A stretch of 58,596 nucleotides of DNA, from positions 1 to 58,596 of the forward strand of contig NZ_JAAMPT010000198.1 of NCBI RefSeq assembly GCF_012911605.1. The letters are read 5' to 3'. This document shows positions 17,301 to 27,544 of this stretch, piece after piece. This DNA is from Flavobacterium solisilvae (GTDB lineage: Bacteria > Bacteroidota > Bacteroidia > Flavobacteriales > Flavobacteriaceae). Below the pieces are notes generated by a model. That model searched no databases. It saw nothing but the letters and a program-made list of their open reading frames with translations, and was not told the DNA's origin. The position numbers were made by a program, and so were the translations under genes. Numbering within the stretch: position 1 is the first letter of the stretch; every line of letters starts with the position of its first letter.

Positions 17301-18349
17301 AAAGTATTCAAAAAAAATATATGGATACCGTTAACCAATCAGCAAATTCGTTAATGGAAGTTATTAATAATATATTGGATTTCTCAAAAATTGAATCTGG
17401 AAAAATTGATTTAGTAATCGAAAAACACAAACCAGAAGACATTGCTAATCAAGTTATCGAATTAATTCAACACGAAGCAAACCGAAAAAATTTGGACCTT
17501 AATTTAATCATTGACAAAAATGTTCCAAAATACATTTGGATAGACTACATTCGATTAAAGCAAATTCTAATCAACCTGTTGAGTAATGCTGTAAAATTTA
17601 CTGAAAAAGGAAGTATTACACTTGAAATTTCTAGAGAAAAAAACGAAAATAAAAAAATTGCAAAACTAAAATTCTTAGTAAAAGATACTGGAATTGGTAT
17701 TAAAGCAAAAAATCAAACCAAAATTTTTGAAGCTTTTTCCCAAGAAGATGCATCTACAACAAAACGTTTTGGAGGAACAGGATTAGGTTTATCCATTTCC
17801 AATCAGCTTTTAGCATTAATGAACAGTAAATTAATCCTAAACAGTAAACTTGGTTTCGGTAGCGAATTTTCATTTGACCTTAAAGTCAAATTCACTGATG
17901 AAGAAAAGAAAAACGAAAATAGAACACATAAAACCGAAAATTTAAAATCTAAATCTAAAATAATAACAAGCGAACCAAAAGAGATTATTATTGCGGAAGA
18001 TAACAAAATAAATATGTTATTAGCAAAAACATTAATTACTCAAATACTTCCAAACGCCACAATAATTGAGTTTCAAAATGGAAAAGAACTCATCGATGAA
18101 ATTTCTAAACACAATCCTGACATAATATTAATGGATATTCAAATGCCAGAAATAAATGGATATGAAGCAACAATTGAAATTAGAAAAAATAAAAAATTAA
18201 TAAAAACACCTATAATTGCATTAACTGCAGGTACGGTTGTTGGTGAAAAAGAAAAATGCATTGAAATTGGAATGAATGATTATATACCTAAACCAATTGA
18301 TCGGGAAAATCTGAAAAATATTATCTCAAATTGGATTACAAAATCATAA
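14354..18349 (+). CDS. Hybrid sensor histidine kinase with multiple PAS and GAF domains
   Basis: This is a 1331-aa membrane sensor kinase. The N-terminal ~215 residues contain about seven hydrophobic helices. Then come PAS domains (about 225-325 and 335-455), two GAF-like domains (about 470-610 and 640-790) and a third PAS (about 805-935). HisKA follows with the phosphoacceptor H961 in NMSHEIRTPLNG, then HATPase (LLSNAVKFTEKG, DTGIGI, GGTGLGLSIS). The C-terminal receiver has D1261 in ILMDIQMPEINGYEA. No in-frame ATG exists near the start; the first candidate start is TTG at 14354, 15 bp after an in-frame stop. The ligand or signal is unknown, and no separate response regulator is adjacent. 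Confidence 0.93.
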   Translation: MLNNRLLTNKQIDLNDFFSLSSTSSIIIVSILLVLLYVFYFSANKVLKDKLNLKFQSELEPKEQQYTLYLLFFGIAVPIIEIILQIFQVRAKSLLVVNLTIGLVLVLFYFLCTRNRFFIKHVNIVFMICYYSYFSYISYNVFFQKFELVSYISLIIAFFLSFFVLKNILNYTLFVTTIILLLICAYNFEIIERDYIIILICALILTSTIHLARYLALIDTKNKFIFTNLVVNNGNSIILTANRKGEISYCSDSIKGILGYDADEVLGLGYWKLTEDPEFIGEAYHDNFVDERLYVRKLKCKNGDYKFVQWKDKKYSEDIIIGIGQDVTEQVIVQNQYRSLIESANDLIYEIDYKGNIVFVNPFTIKVLGYSKEEVLGTNYTNFIRKDYIDSVKEFYELIPNNTSDYNDLVFPITKKDGDTIWVAQKVTVKKSDDDQKIGFTAIARDITLIKNLETEHFYRAAKIKTHNQVIKQLTSKSYSNKDGFHIILKNIIQTVATNCNISRISYWSYIPEGLRCESIYYLDSNRFEKHFFIDKTLFPKYLESLNTGVQIVASDVYNNKITEELCYDYFPKYNIKSLLDTPILINDKIIGILCFESVDTKRDWDNEDINFSRSIADLIAIAIESQMRNEAEKKLTYKSDILFEINKSTEKFLLSKNQDEIILGILSTIGDVINASRVSYFECNNDEQTISQRFRWLSEINGIAEPNPKLQKVPMILIKEIISTLSHNKSIAVNVRKEKNQETKKFLEQLNSKSILFVPIFVKSKFYGILIFDDTVNEREWSFDEISSLEILAKNISYALERNINETIIQENEEKFRLLADNIPGVVYLSKNDEHFSKIYLNDQVEKLTGYPKSDFLEGKKSFLDLVHPDEINDIITNQKEFIKEGKPFHFTYRIIKKNGEIAWIEEFGDAIHKDGEITSIEGIFIDVTERKLAENAIKDKEYAEAANKAKSEFLANMSHEIRTPLNGIIGFTELLMNTELESIQKKYMDTVNQSANSLMEVINNILDFSKIESGKIDLVIEKHKPEDIANQVIELIQHEANRKNLDLNLIIDKNVPKYIWIDYIRLKQILINLLSNAVKFTEKGSITLEISREKNENKKIAKLKFLVKDTGIGIKAKNQTKIFEAFSQEDASTTKRFGGTGLGLSISNQLLALMNSKLILNSKLGFGSEFSFDLKVKFTDEEKKNENRTHKTENLKSKSKIITSEPKEIIIAEDNKINMLLAKTLITQILPNATIIEFQNGKELIDEISKHNPDIILMDIQMPEINGYEATIEIRKNKKLIKTPIIALTAGTVVGEKEKCIEIGMNDYIPKPIDRENLKNIISNWITKS

Positions 18350-18387
18350 ATTCATAACTTTACATAACGACTTAAATCAAATAAACT

Positions 18388-19242
18388 ATGAAATGGGAAA
18401 GAAAAAAAAGCGACACCTTTGAAGATAGACGTGGAATGTCTGGCGGTGGAAAAGCATTACTTGGTGGTGGAGCAATTGGAATAGTAATTTTATTACTAAA
18501 TATGTTTGGTGGCGAAACGGGACAAACCATTGGAAATATACTTCAACAAACTCAAGGTCAACAACAAACTGAACAAACGCAAAATCGTGAACTTACTGCC
18601 GAAGAAGTTGAATTAGGAGAATTTTCAAAAGCATGTTTTGCATATAATAATGAAACTTGGGAAAAAGTTTTTCAAGAAAACGGAATGCAATATGAAGTTC
18701 CTGGAATGGTTCTTTTCTATGATGGTGTAAATACGGCTTGTGGAAGTGCAACTTCAGCTTCTGGACCATTTTATTGCCCTGGCGATAAAAAAGTCTATAT
18801 GGATTTACGTTTTTTTGAAGAATTAAAAACTCGCTTTGGTGCTCAAGGAGGAGATTTTGCTATTGCTTACGTAATTGCTCACGAAGTTGGACATCATTTG
18901 CAAACCATTCTGGGAACATCAGGAAAAGTACGTCAATTACAAGCCAATAAAAGCGAAGCCGAAGCCAATAAACTATCCGTTTGTTTAGAACTTCAAGCCG
19001 ATTTTTATGCTGGAGTTTGGGCTCATTATAATAAAAATCTTTTGGAAGAAGGCGATATCGAAGAAGCTTTAAGTGCGGCACACGCTGTTGGCGACGATGC
19101 CATTCAAAGTAAAATGCAAGGTCATGTAAATCAAGAATCATTCACTCACGGAACATCTGAGCAACGTATGGAATGGTTTATGAAAGGTTATAAAACGGGC
19201 GATATTAAACAAGGTGATACTTTTTCAGCACTTTTAAATTAA
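18388..19242 (+). CDS. Neutral zinc metallopeptidase, YpfJ-like
   Basis: This 284-aa protein has a single membrane anchor (about residues 24-42) after the conserved start KWERKKSDTFEDRRG. A Gln-rich linker and a zinc peptidase domain follow. The HEVGHH motif in VIAHEVGHHLQTILG (about 165-179) provides two zinc-ligand His and the catalytic Glu. ELQADFYAGVWAH supplies the third ligand region. The C-terminus FTHGTSEQRMEWFMKGY is characteristic of the family. It is probably membrane-bound with the catalytic domain outside the cytoplasm. It lies 38 bp after the hybrid kinase gene on the same strand and is closed by a terminator. Confidence 0.93.
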   Translation: MKWERKKSDTFEDRRGMSGGGKALLGGGAIGIVILLLNMFGGETGQTIGNILQQTQGQQQTEQTQNRELTAEEVELGEFSKACFAYNNETWEKVFQENGMQYEVPGMVLFYDGVNTACGSATSASGPFYCPGDKKVYMDLRFFEELKTRFGAQGGDFAIAYVIAHEVGHHLQTILGTSGKVRQLQANKSEAEANKLSVCLELQADFYAGVWAHYNKNLLEEGDIEEALSAAHAVGDDAIQSKMQGHVNQESFTHGTSEQRMEWFMKGYKTGDIKQGDTFSALLN

Positions 19243-19336
19243 AATTCTCAAAAATTTTAAGCAAAAATTGCAATTCAAAAAATAAAAAACTGATTTGTTG
19301 CATAAATCATAAATCGTGTCAAGCTTACTAATTTTA

Positions 19337-19379
19337 AAGGTAATTTCATGTAGAATTGAAGTTACCTTTTTTAATTTTG
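19337..19379 (+). terminator. Intrinsic terminator overlapping a downstream -7 box
   Basis: AAGGTAATTTC (19337-19347) pairs with GAAGTTACCTT (19358-19368) through one G-U pair and is followed by TTTTTT, ending transcripts of the zinc peptidase gene. Immediately after, TAATTTTG (19372-19379) fits the Bacteroidota -7 consensus TAnnTTTG and could start HMG-CoA synthase transcription. Confidence 0.75.
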
Positions 19380-19400
19380 TCTTTCTCAAAAATCAATCAA

Positions 19401-20753
19401 ATGAAAGTTGGTATCGACAGTATTGCCTTTGACATTCCTAAAATTTATCTTCCAATAACAACATTAGCCGAAAACAGAAACATTGAAGCTGATAAACTTA
19501 CTAAAGGCTTAGGTTTGCACAAAATGAGTTTTCTAGATGTGCATCAAGATGTGGTAACTTTAGCTTCTAATGCAGCTTTGAAACTTATTCAACAAGAAAA
19601 TTTAAATCCTATTGAAATCAGTCGAATTTACATTGGGACAGAAAGCGGTGTTGACAGTTCAAAACCAGTTGCATCGTATGTTTTATCGAACTTGGAACAA
19701 ATTTTCGGAGCAAGAAGTTTTAAAAATTGCGATGTAGTCGATTTGACTTTTGCTTGTATTGGTGCGGTTGATGCATTGCAAAATTGTTTGGATTACATTC
19801 GACTAAATCCAACCAAAAAAGCGATTGTGATTGCTTCGGATAATGCGAAATATGATTTAAATTCTTCCGGCGAATACACGCAAGGCGCAGGTTCTATCGC
19901 TATGCTAATTACTGCTAATCCTAGAATTTTAAGTTTTTCCAAAGAAGTTGGCGTAGCGACCGAAGGTGTTTTTGATTTTTTCAAACCTAGAAGAAATTTT
20001 TCCAAAGAAAAAATTTTTCAAACTGAAAACAATCCAGAATGGAATGGTGTTTTAGAAAACGAAATCAATATCTATAAAGAACAACCAGTTTTTGACGGAC
20101 AATATTCTAACCAATGTTACATCAGCAGAATAACAGAAGCTTATGAACATTACAAAGAAGAAAGTCATCAAAAAGGAAAACTCTATGAAAAATGGTCAGC
20201 CATTTTAATGCATTTACCTTATTGTTTTCAAGGACGACGAACTTTTATAGAAATTTTTGCCAATGAAAATCCAGAACTTTTAGAAAATCAATTAGGTGAA
20301 AATTCGAAAGAAAAATTAAAAGCCTTGGTTAAAAGTTCTGAATATCTGGATTTAGTAAACCAATATATTTTACCTTCGGAAATTGCTTCGGGACAAATTG
20401 GAAATATTTATACAGGTTCAATTTTCTTGGGCTTACTTTCCACTCTTTGTTATCATTTTAAAAATGAAACTAATCTTATCAATACAACCTTTGGATTTAT
20501 AGCTTATGGAAGTGGTTCAAAATCAAAAGTATTTGAAGCAATTGTTGAAGAAAACTGGAAAACATCAATAGAAAAAGTTGCACTTTTTGAAACATTAGAA
20601 CAAGCAACAGCCATTGATTTCTCTACTTATGAAAAATTACATAAAAAAGAATTAAAGCAATCAGTGATTGTCCCAAAAAATGAATTCTACTTGGATAAAA
20701 TTGAAAAAGAAAATCCAGTTTTAGTTGGCGCGAGGTTTTATAAATTCAGTTAA
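19401..20753 (+). CDS. Hydroxymethylglutaryl-CoA synthase family protein
   Basis: This enzyme condenses acetyl-CoA with acetoacetyl-CoA to HMG-CoA, the entry step of the mevalonate isoprenoid pathway. The 450-aa product starts [14 protein letters not shown]. It has the thiolase-like fold, with the catalytic Cys in [15 protein letters not shown] (about residue 118), the conserved [13 protein letters not shown] loop and [10 protein letters not shown] near the C-terminus. An upstream TTG at 19356 is in frame, but the ATG at 19401 begins the conserved sequence and follows a -7 box. The last 4 bp overlap the convergent yifB gene. Confidence 0.92.
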   Translation: MKVGIDSIAFDIPKIYLPITTLAENRNIEADKLTKGLGLHKMSFLDVHQDVVTLASNAALKLIQQENLNPIEISRIYIGTESGVDSSKPVASYVLSNLEQIFGARSFKNCDVVDLTFACIGAVDALQNCLDYIRLNPTKKAIVIASDNAKYDLNSSGEYTQGAGSIAMLITANPRILSFSKEVGVATEGVFDFFKPRRNFSKEKIFQTENNPEWNGVLENEINIYKEQPVFDGQYSNQCYISRITEAYEHYKEESHQKGKLYEKWSAILMHLPYCFQGRRTFIEIFANENPELLENQLGENSKEKLKALVKSSEYLDLVNQYILPSEIASGQIGNIYTGSIFLGLLSTLCYHFKNETNLINTTFGFIAYGSGSKSKVFEAIVEENWKTSIEKVALFETLEQATAIDFSTYEKLHKKELKQSVIVPKNEFYLDKIEKENPVLVGARFYKFS

Positions 20754-22285
20754 CCCAACCAACCATCACGATCCAAACTTCGATATTGAATAGCTTCAGC
20801 AATATGATTAGAATTTACACTTTCTGATTGCTCCAAATCAGCTATAGTTCTGGAAACTTTTAGAATTCGGTCATAGGCGCGAGCGGAAAGGTTCAATCGT
20901 TCCATTGCGGTTTTTAGTAACTGCAACGAAGTTTCGTCCAAAGCGCAAAATTCTCGAATTTGTTTTGTTCCCATTTGTGCATTGTAATGAATACCTTCAA
21001 AATTTTCAAATCGAATGGATTGAATTTCTCTTGCTTTTGTAACGCGTTCTCTAATCGAAACGCTACTTTCTGCCGGACGAGTTTCTGTTAATTTTTCAAA
21101 TGGAACTGGCGTAACTTCAATGTGAATGTCAATTCTGTCCAATAATGGTCCAGAAATTTTACTCAAATAACGTTGCATTTCAGCTGGCGATGAACTCACT
21201 GGCGCATCTGGATCGTTAAAATATCCGCCTGGACTTGGGTTCATACTAGCAACTAACATAAAAGACGATGGATACGTAATTGTAAATTTTGCTCTAGAAA
21301 TGGTAACTTCTCTATCTTCCAATGGCTGACGCATTACTTCGAGAACTTCTCGTTTGAATTCGGGTAATTCATCTAAAAACAAAACGCCATTATGAGCCAA
21401 CGAAATTTCTCCGGGTTGTGGATAACTTCCACCACCAACTAATGAAACACTCGAAGCTGTATGATGTGGTGAACGAAACGGTCGTTGATTCATCAATCCT
21501 GCATCTTTAATCTTTCCAGCTACACTATGAATTTTTGTAGTTTCCAATGCTTCGTGCAATGTCATTGGCGGTAAAATACTTGGCAATCGTTTGGCTAGCA
21601 TCGTTTTTCCTGAACCTGGCGGACCAATTAAAATAATGTTATGTCCACCAGCTGCGGCTATTTCCATACATCGTTTAATGCTTTCTTGACCTTTGACATC
21701 TGCAAAATCAAATTCAGGAAAATCTAATGTTTTGTAAAATTCATCACGAGTATTGATTACCGTTGGTTCAATTGTTCCTTTTCCATCAAAAAAATCAATA
21801 ACCTGAAGCACATTTTCTACGCCATAAACATCCAATCCAGTAACAATTGCTGCTTCTTTTACATTTTGAATTGGGAGAAAAAATCCCTTAAAACCTTCTT
21901 CTTTAGCTTTTATTGCAATGGATAATGCACCTTTTATGGGTTGTAAACTTCCATCAAGTGATAATTCGCCCATGATTAAATACTTGTCAACCTCATCGGC
22001 TTTTATTTGTCCGGAAGCCGCGAGAATTCCGATGGCAAGTGTTAAATCATACGCCGAACCTTCTTTTCGTAAATCGGCTGGCGCCATATTTATGGTAATC
22101 TTTTTAACGGGAAGTGAATATCCGTTATTTTTTAATGCGGCGGCAATTCGATAGCTACTTTCTTTTATAGCATTATCAGGTAATCCAACTAAATGATAAC
22201 CAACGCCTTTATCAATATTTACTTCAACGGTAATAGTTGTTGCTTCAACACCAAAAACTGCACTTCCAAAAACTTTTACTAACAT
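20750..22285 (-). CDS. YifB family Mg chelatase-like AAA ATPase
   Basis: This 511-aa protein has an N-terminal Lon-protease-like ChlI fold (about 1-170), a central Mg-chelatase AAA+ domain with Walker [10 protein letters not shown] (about 220-228) and Walker [12 protein letters not shown], and a C-terminal helical region [16 protein letters not shown]. It belongs to the YifB/ComM group; ComM is a hexameric helicase that promotes branch migration during natural transformation. The gene ends inside the last codons of the HMG-CoA synthase gene on the other strand. The patatin gene lies 43 bp upstream on the same strand. Confidence 0.94.
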   Translation of the reverse strand: MLVKVFGSAVFGVEATTITVEVNIDKGVGYHLVGLPDNAIKESSYRIAAALKNNGYSLPVKKITINMAPADLRKEGSAYDLTLAIGILAASGQIKADEVDKYLIMGELSLDGSLQPIKGALSIAIKAKEEGFKGFFLPIQNVKEAAIVTGLDVYGVENVLQVIDFFDGKGTIEPTVINTRDEFYKTLDFPEFDFADVKGQESIKRCMEIAAAGGHNIILIGPPGSGKTMLAKRLPSILPPMTLHEALETTKIHSVAGKIKDAGLMNQRPFRSPHHTASSVSLVGGGSYPQPGEISLAHNGVLFLDELPEFKREVLEVMRQPLEDREVTISRAKFTITYPSSFMLVASMNPSPGGYFNDPDAPVSSSPAEMQRYLSKISGPLLDRIDIHIEVTPVPFEKLTETRPAESSVSIRERVTKAREIQSIRFENFEGIHYNAQMGTKQIREFCALDETSLQLLKTAMERLNLSARAYDRILKVSRTIADLEQSESVNSNHIAEAIQYRSLDRDGWLG

Positions 22286-22328
22286 GGCTTTTATATTTGA
22301 AAGCTAAAAATAGCAAAAGTTTTACAAA

Positions 22329-23234
22329 TTACTGCACATTATCGCTCATTAATTCACTTTTATTTTTGGCATATTCATAACCTTTATGCCACCAATCTTT
22401 CATTTTTTCATGATTGAAAATCAAAGCATTGTCGGTTAATTGTGTTGGTGTGTAATATAAATTGAGTTTCACATTCTTATTTTTAGCTGCCAATTTTCCA
22501 ATGGTAATATTATGTTTTTCAACTTGCGTGAGCAATGTTTGAAACAAATCTATCATCAACGAAAATGGATTTTTACCAATTTTTCTAGGCTTGGTTTGCA
22601 CTTCGGTTTCAAGGATAATAACATCAACTTCGGTTGCGCCACGATTAATGGCTTCTCGAATAGGAACCAAACTCGAAAATCCGCCATCGCCATATTCAAA
22701 ACCATTTTTAGTCGCTAAACTCATGAACGGAATATAATTACACGAAATCCAAATCCATTCGCAGAAATCATCGTAGTCAAAGTCTTTTATCGATTTATAT
22801 TCTACGCTATTTGTGGTAAGATTAGTAACCGTAACGACAACTTCACAAGCCGTTGATTTGAGCAAAGTAAATTCGACTAAAGTGAAATTTTCTCTAATAT
22901 ATTCTAGTAATTTATGGCTTTCGCCAAAAGTTCGTTTGCCTTTTAAAAACTGTTTAAAAACATTCACATGATTGATTGTAACAGTTTCATTTGGTGTATT
23001 TTTATGTTTCACAACAAACGGACTAATGTCAAAAATACTTCGCATATTGACATTAGAATATATGTTGTAAATCTTGTTGACTTCGCCCAAAGCCAAATGA
23101 GGAATGAGTAAACTTCCGGTAGAACTTCCTATGAGAATATCATATTTACAGCCGTTTTCTTGCATCAAATATTGTGCAACTCCACCAGCAAATGCGCCTT
23201 TACTTCCGCCACCAGAAATTACCAAAGCTCTCAT
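22329..23234 (-). CDS. Patatin-like phospholipase family protein
   Basis: This is a 301-aa patatin-fold acyl hydrolase. It has the oxyanion-hole motif GGGSKGAFAGG (8-18), the nucleophile Ser38 in GSSTGS (GxSxG) and the catalytic Asp in GDGGFSS. Patatins release fatty acids from phospholipids or other lipids by a Ser-Asp dyad. No signal peptide is seen, so it is likely cytoplasmic or injected. Its ATG overlaps the stop codon of the M1 peptidase gene by one base, implying translational coupling. Confidence 0.93.
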   Translation of the reverse strand: MRALVISGGGSKGAFAGGVAQYLMQENGCKYDILIGSSTGSLLIPHLALGEVNKIYNIYSNVNMRSIFDISPFVVKHKNTPNETVTINHVNVFKQFLKGKRTFGESHKLLEYIRENFTLVEFTLLKSTACEVVVTVTNLTTNSVEYKSIKDFDYDDFCEWIWISCNYIPFMSLATKNGFEYGDGGFSSLVPIREAINRGATEVDVIILETEVQTKPRKIGKNPFSLMIDLFQTLLTQVEKHNITIGKLAAKNKNVKLNLYYTPTQLTDNALIFNHEKMKDWWHKGYEYAKNKSELMSDNVQ

Positions 23235-25297
23235 TATTTTTCGTTTAGAAGTTTTTGTAATTGGTTTTTATCATTTTCAGGTAAATCCGAAAGTAAGTTT
23301 TCAAATTTTTCTCTATACAAAGGCGTTTTCAATAAATTTCTAATGTAATCACGAGCAAATTTGGTCATTTGCCATTTATGATGTGAAGTGGAATTGACTA
23401 AATTTTTTAAAACTACATCATCAATAGGTTGTTTGGCTTGAAAAGCGGCGCTGAAAGCGTTTTGTCTTACTGAACTTTCATATTTTGACGAAGTGTAATC
23501 AACCAATTCCTTGAAGTAGTTTTGTTTCTGATTTTCATCAAAAGTAGATGACATTTGACTTAAAAGTAAAAAAGTTGTTCGCAATCCTAAATCATTATTT
23601 CCATACCAATCTTTAGCTTTTTCCAAATAAACTGCTTGACTTTCAGGAAAAGCATTGAATAATTTTATCAACGCAATTTCTCTAGTTTCATATGATTTAT
23701 CATTTAAAAAAGTTTCGTAATTTGCTTTAAACTCCAACGGAATTTCATCCATAAATTCAGCTACTGCTTGACGAACTTTTACATCATTGGTCTGCATGGC
23801 TAATTCTAAAAGTTCTTTTTTATCTGCAAAATTGACATCTTTTAATTGATAGATAATTTCCGTTTTTATTGGATAAAACAAATCCGACTTGAGCAATTTG
23901 GCAAAGGTATTTTTGTTTTCGGCAAATGATTTTTTACGCAGTTGTTGTACATCAAACAAGGTTTGCATAAACGAACTTTTTCGCAAGATTTCATTGGCGA
24001 CATCCGTTGGGAAATGATAGTCTTCAAGCCACATTTTTTGGAAAGCAACGGTATCAAAATTAGGCGCAACATTTTTTACTTCTGCCAAAAAATCACTGGT
24101 TTCAACATTCTTGAATTGGTATTTTTTCAAATAATTCTGAACTGCTTTTTGAAACAGCTTCGCTTCTATTTTTTCTCTCATGTAATGCAAAGCCCAAGCA
24201 CCTTTTTGATAAAAAGACAACGAACTTGCTTTTTCATTCATCACCGGAATAGTGTCGGTTTTGGCAGCATTTCGCAATTGCAAAGAATTTCGATACAATT
24301 GATGATTGAAATAATCCTCGCCAAAAATTTCTTTTTCTGCCAATAACGCATAGTACGTTGCAAAACCTTCTTGCAACCAATGGTGTTTTCCAGATTTTGC
24401 TGTAACTAAATCGCCAAACCACTGATGTGCCAATTCATGTGCATTGACGTTAATGTAATTTCGGTCATTGAAACCAATTTCATCCACTACAAAATCCTGA
24501 GCAAAAATGGTACAAGTCGTGTTTTCCATTCCGGCATAGAGAAAATCTTCCACCGGAACTTGTTTATATAATTTCCACGGATAGTTAAAACCTATTTCTT
24601 TCTCTAGATAATCGAATATTTGTTTTGAATAACGATACGTTGGTTCAAACTTCGATGTATCTTTTGGTTGAATAAAAAACTGCAACGGAATTCCCGACTT
24701 GGAAGCAATTATTTTATTATAAAAATCTCCAATAACTAATGCCAAAAGATAAGAACTCATTGGTTTTTTCATTTCATAATACCATTTTTTCTGATGATCT
24801 TTTACGTAGCTATTTTTCAGAAAACCATTAGCAATGACATTATAATTTTCATCAAAAGTAACATTCATATTAAAAATTACTTTTTCATTTACATCATCAA
24901 AACTCGGAAACCAATGACTTGTATATTTTCCTTGACCTTGCGTCCAAACTTGCCTTTTATCAATGAAATACATCGTTTGTTTTGGAAAGGCTTCGTAGTA
25001 AAATGTCAAAGTATTTTTCCCTTTTTTAAAACCTTCAAACAAGTTTAAGGTTTTTCCTGAATTTGAAAATTTAACGACTTTTTTATTGATTTTAACATCC
25101 GAAAAAGTCATTTTCTGTGCATCAATTTTAATCGTATCGATGATTTCTTTAACTTCAAAAACATAACTGACTGTTCCAAAAACTTTTTTTTCATTAACAT
25201 TAATTGAAATATTTCCTTTAGAAGTTTTAAAATCAACTTTGGTAGTTTGCTGAGCAAAAGAAATGAAGGAAAGGAAAAGGAAAAAAAGTATTCGCAT
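23234..25297 (-). CDS. M1 family aminopeptidase
   Basis: This 687-aa zinc aminopeptidase has a signal peptide (about 1-15, SFISFAQ) and the N-terminal beta domain. The exopeptidase motif reads YAGMENT (254-260, the GAMEN position), and the zinc site is HELAH (287-291) with the third ligand E310 in LQEGFATYY. A helical C-terminal domain follows. It should act in the periplasm or outside the cell on peptide N-termini. It is the first gene of a short operon with the patatin gene. Confidence 0.94.
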   Translation of the reverse strand: MRILFFLFLSFISFAQQTTKVDFKTSKGNISINVNEKKVFGTVSYVFEVKEIIDTIKIDAQKMTFSDVKINKKVVKFSNSGKTLNLFEGFKKGKNTLTFYYEAFPKQTMYFIDKRQVWTQGQGKYTSHWFPSFDDVNEKVIFNMNVTFDENYNVIANGFLKNSYVKDHQKKWYYEMKKPMSSYLLALVIGDFYNKIIASKSGIPLQFFIQPKDTSKFEPTYRYSKQIFDYLEKEIGFNYPWKLYKQVPVEDFLYAGMENTTCTIFAQDFVVDEIGFNDRNYINVNAHELAHQWFGDLVTAKSGKHHWLQEGFATYYALLAEKEIFGEDYFNHQLYRNSLQLRNAAKTDTIPVMNEKASSLSFYQKGAWALHYMREKIEAKLFQKAVQNYLKKYQFKNVETSDFLAEVKNVAPNFDTVAFQKMWLEDYHFPTDVANEILRKSSFMQTLFDVQQLRKKSFAENKNTFAKLLKSDLFYPIKTEIIYQLKDVNFADKKELLELAMQTNDVKVRQAVAEFMDEIPLEFKANYETFLNDKSYETREIALIKLFNAFPESQAVYLEKAKDWYGNNDLGLRTTFLLLSQMSSTFDENQKQNYFKELVDYTSSKYESSVRQNAFSAAFQAKQPIDDVVLKNLVNSTSHHKWQMTKFARDYIRNLLKTPLYREKFENLLSDLPENDKNQLQKLLNEK

Positions 25298-25380
25298 GGG
25301 TTATTTTTTATAGATTACGAATATAATCATTTTAAAATTTTCAAATTAAAAACTTATCTTCGCTTTAACAATTTCTTACC

Positions 25381-27489
25381 ATGTCTTATCAACTTCTTCA
25401 AACACCTATCGAATACCTAAAAGGCGTTGGTCCGCAACGTGGCGAACTTTTGCGTAAAGAATTAGGCATTCATCGTTATGAAGATTTGATTAATTTTTAT
25501 CCCAATCGCTATATTGATCGAACGCGTTATTATAAAGTTAATGAACTCAATAATAATCCTGCGGAAGTTCAAATTATTGGTAAAATCATCAATATTAAAA
25601 CCGTTGAATTTGGCAAAGCCAAAAAACGTTTGGTTGCCACTTTTGTGGATGAAACTGGCGAAATGGAACTCGTTTGGTTTCAAGGACATAAATGGATTAG
25701 AGAAAGTTTGAAAATCAATATTCCCTATGTTATTTTTGGAAAAGTAACGTCGTTCAACGGACAATATAATATGGCGCATCCTGAAATGGAATTACTCAAT
25801 GAGCACGAACAAAGTTTACGTTCGGCATTGCAATCTGTTTATCCATCGACTGAAACCTTGACTAATCGGGGAATTTCTAATCGAGTGGTGAATAAAATGA
25901 TGCAACAATTATTTCTTGAAACCCAAGCAAAATTCACGGAAACATTGCCTCAATATCTTTTGGATGAATTAAAATTAATTCCAAAAAATGCAGCTTTATT
26001 CAATATTCATTTTCCAAAAAGTCCCGAACTTTTAGCGAAAGCACAATTCCGATTGAAATTTGAAGAATTATTTTTCATTCAATTGCAATTGATAACTAAA
26101 AACTTAGTCCGAAAACATAAAATCAAAGGTCATCCTTTTACAATTGTTGGAGAAAATTTCAATAATTTCTATAAAAATCATTTGCCTTTTGAACTGACCA
26201 ATGCGCAGAAAAAAGTACTGAAAGAAATCCGAAATGATTTAGGAAGTAATGCACAAATGAACCGATTACTTCAAGGCGATGTTGGTTCAGGAAAAACGAT
26301 TGTGGCATTAATGGCAATGCTAATAGCTCTGGATAACGGATTTCAAAGCTGCTTAATGGCGCCAACCGAAATTTTAGCCAATCAACATTTTAACGGATTA
26401 ACTGAATTAGCCAAAGATTTAAACATAAATATTAAAATTCTAACCGGTTCAACCAAAACTTCAGAACGGAAAATAATTCACGAAGAGTTAGAAAATGGCA
26501 GTTTACATATTCTTATCGGAACACATGCTTTATTGGAAGATAAAGTTCAGTTTCAAAATTTAGGATTAGCAATTATTGACGAACAACATCGTTTTGGTGT
26601 GGAACAAAGAAGTAAACTTTGGAAAAAGAATGAAATCCCGCCACATATTTTGGTAATGACCGCAACACCAATTCCGCGAACATTAGCCATGAGTTTATAT
26701 GGCGATTTAGATGTTTCAGTTATTGATGAATTGCCACCAGGAAGAAAACCCATTCAAACCGTTCATCGCTATGACAGTAACCGATTAAAAGTTTGGAAAT
26801 TTATAAAAGATGAAATTGCCAAAGGCAGACAAATTTATATAGTTTATCCGTTAATTCAGGAAAGTGAAACGATGGATTACAAAGATTTAATGGATGGATA
26901 CGAAAGTATTTCCAGAGATTTTCCGCTACCAAATTATAGTATTTCCATAGTTCACGGGAAAATGAAACCCGCCGAAAAAGATTCTGAAATGAAACGCTTC
27001 GCCGAAGGAAAAACCAATATCATGGTTGCCACAACGGTAATTGAAGTTGGTGTAAATGTTCCCAATGCCAGCGTGATGATTATTGAAAGTGCGGAACGTT
27101 TTGGTTTGTCTCAATTACATCAATTGCGTGGTCGAGTTGGTCGTGGTGCTGAACAGAGTTATTGCATTTTAATGACTTCGCACAAACTTTCCAATGAAAG
27201 CAAAATCCGATTGGAAACCATGTGTAAAACCAATGACGGTTTCGAAATTGCTGAAGTCGATTTAAAACTACGCGGTCCAGGCGATATTATGGGAAAACAA
27301 CAAAGTGGTGTACTTAATCTTCAAATTGCCGATTTGGTAAAAGACAAAGATATATTAGTCGTTGCTCGAAATGAAGCTATAAAATTATTAAAAAAAGACG
27401 CTTCGATGTCTTTGCCAGAACATCAAACGTTGAAACAGGTTTTTATTGAATTGACCAAGAAAAAAAATATTTGGAATTACATCAGTTAA
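25381..27489 (+). CDS. recG: ATP-dependent DNA helicase RecG
   Basis: RecG drives fork regression and branch migration of stalled replication forks and Holliday junctions. The 702-aa product has the N-terminal OB-fold wedge domain (about 50-150) and a helicase core with Walker A GDVGSGKT (about 299-306). Motif II is DEQHRFG (400-406), followed by TATPIPRTLA, QLRGRVGRG (motif VI) and the RecG-specific ending LKLRGPGDIMGKQQSG. The length is normal. It diverges from the M1 peptidase gene. Confidence 0.96.
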   Translation: MSYQLLQTPIEYLKGVGPQRGELLRKELGIHRYEDLINFYPNRYIDRTRYYKVNELNNNPAEVQIIGKIINIKTVEFGKAKKRLVATFVDETGEMELVWFQGHKWIRESLKINIPYVIFGKVTSFNGQYNMAHPEMELLNEHEQSLRSALQSVYPSTETLTNRGISNRVVNKMMQQLFLETQAKFTETLPQYLLDELKLIPKNAALFNIHFPKSPELLAKAQFRLKFEELFFIQLQLITKNLVRKHKIKGHPFTIVGENFNNFYKNHLPFELTNAQKKVLKEIRNDLGSNAQMNRLLQGDVGSGKTIVALMAMLIALDNGFQSCLMAPTEILANQHFNGLTELAKDLNINIKILTGSTKTSERKIIHEELENGSLHILIGTHALLEDKVQFQNLGLAIIDEQHRFGVEQRSKLWKKNEIPPHILVMTATPIPRTLAMSLYGDLDVSVIDELPPGRKPIQTVHRYDSNRLKVWKFIKDEIAKGRQIYIVYPLIQESETMDYKDLMDGYESISRDFPLPNYSISIVHGKMKPAEKDSEMKRFAEGKTNIMVATTVIEVGVNVPNASVMIIESAERFGLSQLHQLRGRVGRGAEQSYCILMTSHKLSNESKIRLETMCKTNDGFEIAEVDLKLRGPGDIMGKQQSGVLNLQIADLVKDKDILVVARNEAIKLLKKDASMSLPEHQTLKQVFIELTKKKNIWNYIS

Positions 27490-27544
27490 AAATCAATTTA
27501 AATCTCAATAAACATTTTAAACAAATAAACTTTTAAACTCAAAA

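Noticed and set aside
20750..20753. Overlap of HMG-CoA synthase and yifB as a sign of frameshift
   Set aside because: Both proteins are complete; a 4-bp convergent overlap is ordinary in compact genomes.
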